From positions 1 through 22,055 of the forward strand of contig JAYTNF010000366.1 in NCBI GenBank assembly GCA_043748455.1: a DNA stretch of 22,055 nt, written 5' to 3'. A model generated the notes under the pieces. It saw nothing but the letters and a program-made list of their open reading frames with translations, did no database searches and had not been told where the DNA came from. The translations under genes and the position numbers were made by a program. Positions 1-5,865 of this stretch are shown piece after piece. This DNA comes from JAAFKA01 sp043748455. Its GTDB lineage: Bacteria > Bacteroidota > Bacteroidia > Cytophagales > Thermoflexibacteraceae. Position 1 is the stretch's first letter; every line of letters begins with the position of its first letter.

Positions 1-323
1 TCCAACGTGGTAAACAGAATATTGTCTATCAAATTAAGATGTATCGTATTAGTCAAGTTTTGTGTAACTGAAGAAATATCTATGAAAAGGTTTTTAAACT
101 TTGTAGTTTTTAATTTTTGGTCAATAAGACTGTACAAATATTTTTTGAGTGGCAATAAAACTTGTTGATAATTGCCAATTTCTATGTTTTGTAGGTTTTC
201 TTTTGTAGGAAAATTGTTAAAAAGACCAAGCAGTAAAGTCTTCTCTACACTGTCAAAGGGCAATGAAAGTTTTTCATATTTCAGGTAATTGCCTCTACGC
301 CAAATAAGTTCTGTGTTTAGCAT
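1..323 (-). CDS. Unrecognised protein, N-terminal 107 codons only
   Basis: This is an open frame on the minus strand that begins with ATG at 323-321 (MLNTELIWRRGNYLKYEKL) and runs without a stop past position 1, so only the N-terminus is visible. It starts 2 bp after the stop codon of the secreted metallopeptidase upstream, a spacing that strongly suggests co-transcription with it and possibly with the peptide precursor. The visible part is rich in Leu, Asn, Lys and Ile. It has no signal peptide, no transmembrane segment and no motif I recognise. In particular I do not see the RTP motif found near the start of many LanB dehydratases, nor a radical SAM CxxxCxxC. From position a peptide-maturation, transport or accessory protein is possible, but that is inference only. 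The reading frame itself is well supported by its length and tight spacing. Confidence 0.72.
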   Translation of the reverse strand, partial: MLNTELIWRRGNYLKYEKLSLPFDSVEKTLLLGLFNNFPTKENLQNIEIGNYQQVLLPLKKYLYSLIDQKLKTTKFKNLFIDISSVTQNLTNTIHLNLIDNILFTTL

Positions 324-325
324 AA

Positions 326-1441
326 TTATTTATATTCGTCTATTAATTGTATCACAAACTCCTCAGCACTTTGGTTTTTGAGTTCAAAAAACTTTGTAAT
401 AAGTTCTAAAATATCTTGTTTCTCATCTGTGTTTTGTAGGGCTTTTAGTTTTTCTATTCCTCCTATATCGTATGCTTTTTTACACAGTAAAGCACCAATA
501 GGATACATAAACCAGGGCATTTCACGAGCATAAAGAAGATTTTTCATTACTTTGAGATTTTTATAATCAGCTTCTTTTTTAAGCAAGTTCACTTCGTTAG
601 TAAAGGTAGAAATATGGTTAGCTTTTCCACTTGTGTAAGTTGCCAAACCTTCTTTAAACATTTTTCTATCTGTAAATTGTTGTAAAACATAATGTGAAAG
701 TTCGTGCTTATAAAATGGGCTTGCAGTTTTATTGTCTATTATCAAACCTATTTCTTCGCTAATAAAATTGACATCACTCCAATAATACTCTAAACCAAAA
801 TATTGCATAGAATTGAAATGAGGTTGTATGATTACATAGTTTATTTTTTTAGGTTCTATAGTTCCAAAAACAGTAGCCAAAGAATCACAATAAGCATCTG
901 CTTTTTTGAGTAGTTTTTTATCTAAATAACTTGGTTTTTCAGCGTAATAAGTAGCCCATTTAGTTTCAGTTTTCACAAATTTTTTCATATACTCATCAGC
1001 CACTAACTTAATTTGATAACTATTTTTAGTTTTTACAGCCCATATATTGAAAATAGCAACCATAGTAAAAGAGGTTTTATCTTCAGGAAATTCATAACAA
1101 ACTAAGGTCTTGAATAGGATATTTTCTTGCTCTTTTTTATAATCAAAAATTTGAAATTGGAACAGTTCTATGGGTGTATAGCCAATATGGTCGGGACTAT
1201 CCATAAACAACAAATGGAAAAGCTCTGTAATATGTTCTTTTGTAACAAATGACGTTTTTTGCACTAAATCTGCATTTTTTGTGAGGAAAAATTCTTTTAA
1301 TACCTCTGATGCCTTATGAATAGCAGAGTCGGTGGCATATTCTATGTGCGGACCTACTGTTATTGTGTGAAATTTGGTAGTGTCTTGTGCAAAAGTAAAA
1401 TGTACCAGCAATACAAATATAGAAATTAATATTATTCTCAT
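326..1441 (-). CDS. Secreted zinc metallopeptidase, peptidase MA/gluzincin-like
   Basis: A 371-residue protein with a clear Sec signal peptide: MRI, a hydrophobic stretch, then FTFAQ with cleavage expected after Ala or Gln near residue 18-19. Residues about 246-250 read HELSH, the HExxH zinc/catalytic motif, and FKEGLATY follows with Glu about residue 264, the usual third ligand in EGLAxY-type gluzincins of the peptidase MA-like superfamily. The spacing from second His to Glu is short (14 residues). The rest shows no further domain I can name. An in-frame GTG at 1498 would add 19 residues, but it falls inside the terminator-like hairpin and hides the signal peptide, so I chose ATG 1441. The gene lies 84 bp downstream of a GG-leader peptide precursor and 2 bp upstream of the next gene. 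A role in processing that peptide is possible but unproven; an unrelated envelope protease is the alternative. Confidence 0.8.
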   Translation of the reverse strand: MRIILISIFVLLVHFTFAQDTTKFHTITVGPHIEYATDSAIHKASEVLKEFFLTKNADLVQKTSFVTKEHITELFHLLFMDSPDHIGYTPIELFQFQIFDYKKEQENILFKTLVCYEFPEDKTSFTMVAIFNIWAVKTKNSYQIKLVADEYMKKFVKTETKWATYYAEKPSYLDKKLLKKADAYCDSLATVFGTIEPKKINYVIIQPHFNSMQYFGLEYYWSDVNFISEEIGLIIDNKTASPFYKHELSHYVLQQFTDRKMFKEGLATYTSGKANHISTFTNEVNLLKKEADYKNLKVMKNLLYAREMPWFMYPIGALLCKKAYDIGGIEKLKALQNTDEKQDILELITKFFELKNQSAEEFVIQLIDEYK

Positions 1442-1473
1442 TTTTTTATTAGATTTAATTTTACGTAAAAAAA

Positions 1474-1505
1474 TTAGGTTGTGATAAAGACATATCACGA
1501 CCTAA
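1474..1505 (-). terminator. Terminator/attenuator-like hairpin behind the peptide precursor
   Basis: Read on the minus strand, TTAGGTCGTGATA pairs with TATCACAACCTAA around a 6-nt loop, a 13-bp stem with a single C:A mismatch. It is followed at once by seven T (plus-strand A run at 1467-1473). It begins about 20 bp after the precursor stop codon and ends before the metallopeptidase start. This is the form of a rho-independent terminator, and its place inside a likely operon suggests partial termination, giving more precursor than enzyme message. The read-through role is inference. Confidence 0.65.
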
Positions 1506-1525
1506 AATATTGATTTTAGCAATAC

Positions 1526-1741
1526 TTAAACAGTGCAGCAGCTTACAATACACATTCTTGTTGTACCAGAACCTGAGAATTGGCAACTTCTTCCAGTAGT
1601 TTTACTCCCCATTGTTTCAAATTCTGCATCATCACCTTCTCCTATTCCACCTACTAAATTTTTCATTTGTTCAGTTGGTAATGGTGCAAAGGCACTATTT
1701 TTATCTTGCAAAGAACTCAAATTTTTCAATAACTTTTTCAT
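1526..1741 (-). CDS. GG-leader natural-product (RiPP) precursor peptide
   Basis: A 71-residue peptide with the architecture of Bacteroidota natural-product precursors. A basic Leu-rich N-terminus (MKKLLKNLSSLQDK) precedes a leader ending LPTEQMKNLVGG (double Gly at 31-32), followed by a 39-residue candidate core. The core is acidic at first (GEGDDAEFE), then rich in Ser, Thr, Gly and Cys, with Cys at 53, 64, 68 and 69 and the C-terminus MCIVSCCTV. Leaders of the form 'LxxLS...EEMxxVxGG' are normally cut at GG by a C39-type transporter peptidase or serve as a docking site for modification enzymes. Cys plus many Ser/Thr fits a lanthipeptide-like product, but disulfides or other modifications cannot be excluded, and no modifying enzyme is visible in the window. 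A consensus promoter lies about 60 bp upstream and a hairpin lies behind it. The plus-strand frame over the same bases is treated as a shadow. Confidence 0.75.
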   Translation of the reverse strand: MKKLLKNLSSLQDKNSAFAPLPTEQMKNLVGGIGEGDDAEFETMGSKTTGRSCQFSGSGTTRMCIVSCCTV

Positions 1742-1798
1742 TTTGCGTTTTTTTTATGATTTGTGAATAATTAAACCCAAAAATCACAATCATATCAA

Positions 1799-1830
1799 CA
1801 AAGATATTACTTGTGTTTTGTTGCGACAAA
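1799..1830 (-). promoter_or_regulatory. Bacteroidota-type promoter for the peptide precursor
   Basis: On the minus strand TTTG (1830-1827), a 20-bp spacer, then TATCTTTG (1806-1799) match the Bacteroidota sigma consensus TTTG-N19/20-TAnnTTTG. Transcription would start near 1792, giving an untranslated leader of about 50 nt before ATG 1741. A second, weaker copy lies upstream: ATTG at 1942-1939, 20 bp, TATCTTTG at 1918-1911. Confidence 0.75.
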
Positions 1831-2039
1831 AGTCGAAAAAAAAAAAATCGAGAAACAAAATATTTTGGTAGTTATTTTAAAATTATTTTTTAGTGCTTGT
1901 TATTCTCCTGCAAAGATAGCAAAATTAACCCAAAACTGCAATTTATTCCACCATTTCAGCTATAAAATATTGCAAATCTTCCACTTTATACAATTCGGGC
2001 AACTGATAAGCACCTGATTGAAATTATTTGTATATTCTA

Positions 2040-2091
2040 TTTTTGTCATTCTTCGCTTTGCTGGTGGTAGCTCCGCTCAAAATGACAAAAA
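2040..2091. repeat. Inverted repeat, TTTTTGTCATT arms
   Basis: Perfect 11-bp arms (2040-2050 and 2081-2091) enclose 30 bp that are clearly more GC-rich than the surroundings (TTCGCTTTGCTGG, then TAGCTCCGCTC). The sequence TTTTGTCATTCT is shared with a second repeat-like stretch inside the helicase gene at about 15998-16009. The form resembles small dispersed palindromic repeats of the GTCATTCTGAGC...GAATGAC kind common in this phylum. It could alternatively act as a bidirectional terminator between the divergent units. Confidence 0.6.
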
Positions 2092-2199
2092 ATTAGCACC
2101 AAATCATTATCAGATTCATCATTTTAAGTATCAAAGTAAAATAATTAAAAAATAATTCATTTTTTTTGCAAAAATAATTTTTATTATCAAAAAATATTT

Positions 2200-2207
2200 T
2201 ACCTTTG
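2200..2207 (+). promoter_or_regulatory. rpmJ: Probable -7 element of the ribosomal operon promoter
   Basis: TACCTTTG matches TAnnTTTG and is placed 53 bp before the rpmJ start. No good TTTG lies at the expected 19-20 bp upstream; that stretch is A/T only, so only half of the promoter is recognisable. It is the only credible promoter on this strand between the divergent peptide locus and rpmJ, and implies that the ribosomal block is transcribed from here. Confidence 0.5.
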
Positions 2208-2260
2208 CAAACATTTTTCAATGCGTACACACAAGTTACGTTCTTTAATAAATCAATAAC

Positions 2261-2377
2261 ATGAAAGTAAAATCATCTGTTAAAAAAAGAAGTGTTGATT
2301 GCAAAATCATCAGAAGAAATGGTAAAGTGTATGTTATCAATAAGAAAAACCCTAAATTTAAACAAAGACAAGGTTAA
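2261..2377 (+). CDS. rpmJ: Ribosomal protein L36
   Basis: A 38-residue, highly basic protein, MKVKSSVKKRSVDCKIIRR followed by NGKVYVINKKNPKFKQRQG, the full length and the sequence pattern of bacterial L36, a small protein of the large ribosomal subunit. Only one Cys (Cys14) is present, so this is the zinc-free form lacking the usual three Cys and one His. The start at 2261 is the only ATG in frame, preceded by an A-rich leader and no Shine-Dalgarno site. It is the first gene of the ribosomal block. In most bacteria infA (and in Bacteroidota map and secY before it) directly precedes rpmJ, but here upstream DNA encodes unrelated genes on the other strand. rpsM follows after 55 bp. Confidence 0.95.
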   Translation: MKVKSSVKKRSVDCKIIRRNGKVYVINKKNPKFKQRQG

Positions 2378-2432
2378 TCAGGGAATTACTTTGATTGCGT
2401 CATTTTCGGACAACATTTAAACAACAAGCACT

Positions 2433-2813
2433 ATGGCAAGGATTTCAGGCGTAGACATTCCAGATAACAAGCGAGGCGAAGTAGCCTTGACTTACATTTT
2501 CGGAATTGGTCGTCCTTCTTCAAACAAAATCTTAGCAAAAGCCGGCGTAGACAAGCATAAAAAACCTTCGCAATGGACTGATGCCGATTCAAAAGCTATT
2601 CGTGATATTATCAATGCAGAATTTAAGACTGAAGGTGTTCTTCGTTCTTCTATTTCATTGAATATCAAACGATTGATGGATATCGGTTCATACAGAGGTC
2701 TTCGTCACAGAAAAGGCTTACCAGTACGTGGACAGTCGACTAAAAACAACTCTCGTACTCGTAAAGGTAAACGCAAGACAGTTGCTAGGAAAAAAGGAGC
2801 CACTAAGAAGTAA
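2433..2813 (+). CDS. rpsM: Ribosomal protein S13
   Basis: A 126-residue S13, the usual length. It begins MARISGVDIPDNKRGEVALT, includes the helix-two-turn-helix region with FGIGRPSSNKILAKAGVD, and has the conserved GSYRGLRHRKGLPVRGQST near residues 88-106. It ends in a strongly basic tail that contacts 16S rRNA and tRNA in the subunit head. The ATG at 2433 matches the family N-terminus (MAR-I-xGVDIP). It lies between rpmJ and rpsK in the standard alpha-operon order. Unlike the tight spacing in Enterobacteria, the gap to rpsK is 99 bp and contains an inverted repeat. Confidence 0.98.
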   Translation: MARISGVDIPDNKRGEVALTYIFGIGRPSSNKILAKAGVDKHKKPSQWTDADSKAIRDIINAEFKTEGVLRSSISLNIKRLMDIGSYRGLRHRKGLPVRGQSTKNNSRTRKGKRKTVARKKGATKK

Positions 2814-2851
2814 TCGCAAACCGATAAGTTTGTTCTTATGTGCCGCATAAT

Positions 2852-2884
2852 TTATAAGCAATTATGAATTATTGCAACTTATAA
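2852..2884. repeat. Inverted repeat in the rpsM-rpsK spacer
   Basis: TTATAAGCAAT (2852-2862) can pair with ATTGCAACTTATAA (2871-2884), giving 7 plus 4 bp with a 3-nt bulge and an 8-nt loop. There is no T tract directly after it, so it looks more like an RNA-processing or translational element than a terminator. It is one of four such structures in the spacers of this operon. Confidence 0.45.
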
Positions 2885-2912
2885 TGAACACTTACAAAAC
2901 TGAAAAACAATT

Positions 2913-3317
2913 ATGGCAGCAAACACAGCCGCAAAGAAAAAAGACAAATCTAAGAAAAGAGTTGTCGTTGTTGAAGCAGTAGGACAAGCACACATTAGGG
3001 CTTCTTTCAACAACATTATTATTTCCATGACAAACATGGCTGGTCAAGTTATTTCTTGGTCATCTGCGGGTAAAATGGGATTTAAAGGTTCTAAAAAAAA
3101 CACACCTTATGCTGCACAAGTAGCAGCCCAAGAATGTGCTAAGGTAGCATACGATTTGGGTTTACGTAAAGTAGAGGCTTTTGTTAAAGGACCTGGTGCA
3201 GGTCGTGAGTCGGCAATGCGTACGATTCAGGCTGCAGGTATCGAAATCACTATCATCAGAGACGTAACTCCGTTACCTCACAATGGTTGTCGTCCACCGA
3301 AAAAACGTAGAGTTTAA
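2913..3317 (+). CDS. rpsK: Ribosomal protein S11
   Basis: A 134-residue S11 of the 30S platform. The N-terminus carries a short Lys/Ala-rich extension (MAANTAAKKKDKSKKRVVVV), then the conserved core GQAHIRASFNNIIISMTN, SSAGKMGFKGSKKNTPYAAQ, VKGPGAGRESAMRTIQAAG, and the signature end VTPLPHNGCRPPKKRRV, including the Asn-Gly pair that undergoes isoaspartate formation in some species. Length and motifs are normal for the phylum. It is followed by a 189-bp spacer before rpsD, far longer than usual, holding two candidate hairpins. Confidence 0.98.
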   Translation: MAANTAAKKKDKSKKRVVVVEAVGQAHIRASFNNIIISMTNMAGQVISWSSAGKMGFKGSKKNTPYAAQVAAQECAKVAYDLGLRKVEAFVKGPGAGRESAMRTIQAAGIEITIIRDVTPLPHNGCRPPKKRRV

Positions 3318-3382
3318 TTTTGAGTGTAGTATAGACTTTAGTCTGTGCATAAACATAATAACTCTCTAAAAATATACCATAT

Positions 3383-3468
3383 AACCTTATGAAGTTTTAT
3401 AAACTTTGTAAGGTTTATTTTGAGTATTAAAGCTATTGGAGGCTGAATCTCGTAAGGGACGCAATAGC
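3383..3468. promoter_or_regulatory. Two hairpins in the rpsK-rpsD spacer
   Basis: AACCTTATGAAGTT (3383-3396) and AACTTTGTAAGGTT (3402-3415) form a 14-bp stem with two mismatches and a 5-nt loop, followed by TATTTTG, a weak terminator or processing shape. Further on, GCTATTG (3432-3438) and CAATAGC (3462-3468) close a 23-nt loop that is unusually purine-rich (GAGGCTGAATCTCGTAAGGGAC region) for this AT-rich DNA. S4, encoded just downstream, is a known autoregulator of its own message in several phyla, so a leader for rpsD is a reasonable but unproven reading. Confidence 0.4.
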
Positions 3469-3506
3469 AAATTCAATTATTAACAAAATATAAAAATTAC
3501 AAAAAA

Positions 3507-4109
3507 ATGGCAAGATATACAGGCCCCAAGTCAAGAATTTCAAGACGTTTTGGGGAAGCTATTTTAGGACCTTGTAAGGCACTTAAAAAGAAAGCATATC
3601 CACCGGGTCAGCACGGAAAGGGCAAAAGAAAGAAAGAAGGCGAATATGGTAAACAATTAGCCGAAAAGCAAAAAACAAAATACATCTATGGTGTATTAGA
3701 ACGTCAATTTGCTAAAACTTTCAACGAAGCAGCACGTCGTGGCGGTGTAACAGGTACAAACTTGTTGCGTTTGTTGGAGGCGAGATTAGATAATGCTGTC
3801 TATCGTTTAGGTATTGCTCCTACCCGTCGTGCTGCACGTCAGTTGGTTTCTCACAAACATATTACTGTAAATGGAGAAGTTGTAAACATTCCTTCATACA
3901 GTTTACGTCCAGGTGATGTTGTTGCGGTTCGTGAAAAAGCTAAGTCTTTAGAAAATATCGCAAAATCATTATCGGGCAAAGTAAACCGTTTTGGTTGGTT
4001 AGAATGGGATGCTACTACGATGACAGGCAAATTTATTAATTTCCCTGAAAGAGACGAGATTCCAGAAAATATCAAGGAACAACTTATTGTTGAGTTGTAT
4101 TCTAAATAA
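3507..4109 (+). CDS. rpsD: Ribosomal protein S4
   Basis: A 200-residue S4, normal length. It opens MARYTGPKSRISRRFGEAIL, with the YPPGQHGKGKRKKEGEYGKQ region typical of S4. The S4 RNA-binding domain (about residues 95-155) reads LLRLLEARLDNAVYRLGIAPTRR and VSHKHITVNGEVVNIPSY. There is a single Cys at residue 23 rather than a CxxC zinc knuckle, so it is the zinc-free form. S4 is a primary binder of the 16S 5' domain and in many bacteria represses its own operon by binding mRNA. The 189-bp structured gap upstream is where such a site would be expected. rpoA follows after 123 bp. Confidence 0.98.
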   Translation: MARYTGPKSRISRRFGEAILGPCKALKKKAYPPGQHGKGKRKKEGEYGKQLAEKQKTKYIYGVLERQFAKTFNEAARRGGVTGTNLLRLLEARLDNAVYRLGIAPTRRAARQLVSHKHITVNGEVVNIPSYSLRPGDVVAVREKAKSLENIAKSLSGKVNRFGWLEWDATTMTGKFINFPERDEIPENIKEQLIVELYSK

Positions 4110-4116
4110 TATATCG

Positions 4117-4181
4117 GAAATACTGTTTTGCAAGAAATGGTATTTCTTTCTGTATTTTACAAAACTTTACAAAATTGTAAA
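4117..4181. repeat. Inverted repeats in the rpsD-rpoA spacer
   Basis: GAAATAC (4117-4123) pairs with GTATTTC (4140-4146), and TTTACAA (4166-4172) pairs with TTGTAAA (4175-4181) across only two bases. Both are short and AT-rich, so each may be chance, but they repeat the pattern seen in the other spacers of this operon. No TAnnTTTG promoter is present in this gap. Confidence 0.35.
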
Positions 4182-4232
4182 ATAATAATATAATTCTTAT
4201 TGCAGCGTCAAATCAAAAAATCAACATAGAAT

Positions 4233-5222
4233 ATGTCAATTTTAGCATTTCAAATGCCTGATAAAGTGGTAATGGAAAAAGCAGACGACTTTCATGGTCT
4301 GTTTGAGTTCAAACCCTTAGAAAGAGGATTTGGTGTAACTGTCGGCAATGCACTACGCAGAATTTTGCTATCTTCTTTGGAAGGTTATGCAATAGTTGGT
4401 GTACGTATTCCGAGTGTTTTACACGAGTTTTCGACAATTCCAGGTGTAAGAGAAGATGTTACAGAAATCATTTTAAATCTTAAAATGATACGTTTCAAAC
4501 GTCTTGTTGAAGATTTGCCAGATACTAAAATTACGGTGCATTTGAAAGGCAAAGAGGTGTTTTTGGCAAGTGATATTGCTGATGCTACCTCTTCGTTTGC
4601 GATTCTAAATCCTGAACATATTATTTGTAATATGGATAGTTCGGTTGATTTGGAAATTGAGTTGCATCTTGATAAAGGTAGAGGCTATGTGCCTGCTGAA
4701 GAAAATAAATCCGAGCAAGTTGTTGGGTATATTCCTATTGATGCTATTTTTACACCAATTAAAAACGTAAAGTATTCAATAGAAAATACAAGAGTAGAAC
4801 AGAAAACTGATTATGAAAAATTAGTTATTGAAATCATTACAGATGGTTCTATTCACCCAGAAGATGCTTTAAAAGGAGCTGCAAAAATTCTTATTCAACA
4901 TTTCATGTTGTTCTCTGATGAGAAAATCACCTTAGAAACATTGAAAACAGAAGAAGAAGAAACTGTTGATGAAGAAGTACTGCACATGCGTAAACTTCTT
5001 AAAACAATGCTCTCTGATTTGGATTTATCAGTTCGTGCTTATAACTGTCTTAAAGCTGCTGATATTAAGACACTTGGTGACTTGGTGCAGTTAGATATAT
5101 CAGATATGATGAAATTCCGTAATTTTGGTAAGAAATCTCTTACTGAATTGGAACAGTTAGTTTCTGACAAAAATTTGGTCTTTGGCATGGACGTTATCAA
5201 ATATCGTTTAGACGAAGACTAA
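4233..5222 (+). CDS. rpoA: DNA-directed RNA polymerase alpha subunit
   Basis: A 329-residue alpha subunit, the normal size. The N-terminal domain, which dimerises and nucleates assembly of beta and beta', shows FKPLERGFGVTVGNALRRIL and SSLEGYAIVGVRIPSVLHEF near residues 26-65. The C-terminal domain (about 258-315) holds LSVRAYNCLKAADIKTLGDL and FRNFGKKSLTELEQLV, the helix-hairpin-helix that contacts upstream promoter DNA and activators. An acidic linker (EEEETVDEEV) separates the domains. Start ATG at 4233 gives the expected MSILAFQMPDK form seen in Bacteroidota. The gene sits between rpsD and rplQ as in nearly all bacteria, with an 82-bp hairpin-containing spacer to rplQ. Confidence 0.98.
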   Translation: MSILAFQMPDKVVMEKADDFHGLFEFKPLERGFGVTVGNALRRILLSSLEGYAIVGVRIPSVLHEFSTIPGVREDVTEIILNLKMIRFKRLVEDLPDTKITVHLKGKEVFLASDIADATSSFAILNPEHIICNMDSSVDLEIELHLDKGRGYVPAEENKSEQVVGYIPIDAIFTPIKNVKYSIENTRVEQKTDYEKLVIEIITDGSIHPEDALKGAAKILIQHFMLFSDEKITLETLKTEEEETVDEEVLHMRKLLKTMLSDLDLSVRAYNCLKAADIKTLGDLVQLDISDMMKFRNFGKKSLTELEQLVSDKNLVFGMDVIKYRLDED

Positions 5223-5234
5223 GAAATATAATGT

Positions 5235-5288
5235 AACCGTATAAAAACTCATGTTTTCTATATGGTTTTAGGCAAACCTTTAAGGTTT
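5235..5288. repeat. Hairpins in the rpoA-rplQ spacer
   Basis: AACCGTATA-AAAAC (5235-5248) pairs with GTTTTCTATATGGTT (5253-5267) around TCAT, a stem of about 14 bp with one mismatch and one bulged C. It is followed by the near-perfect palindrome AAACCTTTAAGGTTT (5274-5288), 16 bp before the rplQ start. Neither is followed by a T tract, so a role in processing or translational control of rplQ is more likely than termination. Confidence 0.5.
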
Positions 5289-5304
5289 AAACATCTTTTT
5301 AACA

Positions 5305-5808
5305 ATGAGACACGGAAGAAAAGTAAATCACTTAGGAAGAACAAGCAAACATAGACATGCATTATTGTCAAATATGGCTTCTTCCTTGATATTAGAAAAA
5401 AGAATCATGACTACATTAGCCAAAGCCAAAGCATTACGTCAGTATGTTGAGCCTTTGCTAACAAGAGCTAAAGATGATACTACACATTCTCGCAGAACTG
5501 TTTTTTCTTATTTGCAAAATAAAGAATCTATTAAAGTTTTGTTTGATGAAGTAGCACAACGTATTGCTACTCGTAATGGTGGTTACACACGTATTATCAA
5601 ATTAGCTCCAAGAGCTGGCGATAATGCAGAGATTTGTTATATTGAGTTGGTTGATTACAACGCATTTACTGCGGCTGCTTCAGAAAGCAAAGATAGTGGC
5701 AAAACTCGTCGTGGTCGTCGTAAAAAAAGTGGTGCTGATTTAGAAAAATCAGAAACTCCTGTTGTAGAAAATACTGCAACAACGACAGAAACTCCTGCAG
5801 CTGAATAA
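5305..5808 (+). CDS. rplQ: Ribosomal protein L17
   Basis: A 167-residue L17. The family core (about residues 1-120) begins MRHGRKVNHLGRTSKHRHAL and includes NMASSLILEKRIMTTLAKAK and RNGGYTRIIKLAPRAGDNAE. After residue about 125 a low-complexity tail follows: a basic piece (KTRRGRRKKSG), then an Ala/Thr/Glu-rich end. E. coli L17 is 127 residues; tails of this kind are common in Bacteroidota. L17 lies near the peptide exit tunnel of the 50S subunit. This is the last gene of the block: a strong terminator starts 20 bp after the stop codon. Confidence 0.97.
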   Translation: MRHGRKVNHLGRTSKHRHALLSNMASSLILEKRIMTTLAKAKALRQYVEPLLTRAKDDTTHSRRTVFSYLQNKESIKVLFDEVAQRIATRNGGYTRIIKLAPRAGDNAEICYIELVDYNAFTAAASESKDSGKTRRGRRKKSGADLEKSETPVVENTATTTETPAAE

Positions 5809-5827
5809 GTGTAAACTTATTTTGTAG

Positions 5828-5865
5828 AAAAGGCTTAGGTTAATTCCCAAGCCTTTTTTGTTTTT
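5828..5865 (+). terminator. Rho-independent terminator of the ribosomal operon
   Basis: AAAAGGCTT (5828-5836) and AAGCCTTTT (5849-5857) form a perfect 9-bp stem with a 12-nt loop, and the right arm runs into a T-rich stretch (TTTTTTGTTTTT). It lies 20 bp after the rplQ stop, where the operon should end. Confidence 0.85.

Noticed and set aside
1442..1498. Upstream GTG start adding 19 residues to the metallopeptidase
   Set aside because: It lies within the terminator-like hairpin and buries the signal peptide; ATG 1441 gives a standard secretion signal.
1533..1766. 77-residue plus-strand frame opposite the peptide precursor
   Set aside because: It is an antisense shadow with no promoter or family resemblance, while the minus-strand frame has leader, GG site, promoter and terminator.
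1811..2017. 68-residue plus-strand frame
   Set aside because: It overlaps the minus-strand promoter and has low-complexity Lys/Ile/Phe content with no recognisable feature.
3851..4075. Minus-strand frame inside rpsD
   Set aside because: It is a complement shadow of a fully conserved S4 gene.
5685..5808. Low-complexity tail of L17 as a novelty
   Set aside because: Basic plus acidic/Ala-rich L17 tails are a usual trait of Bacteroidota.
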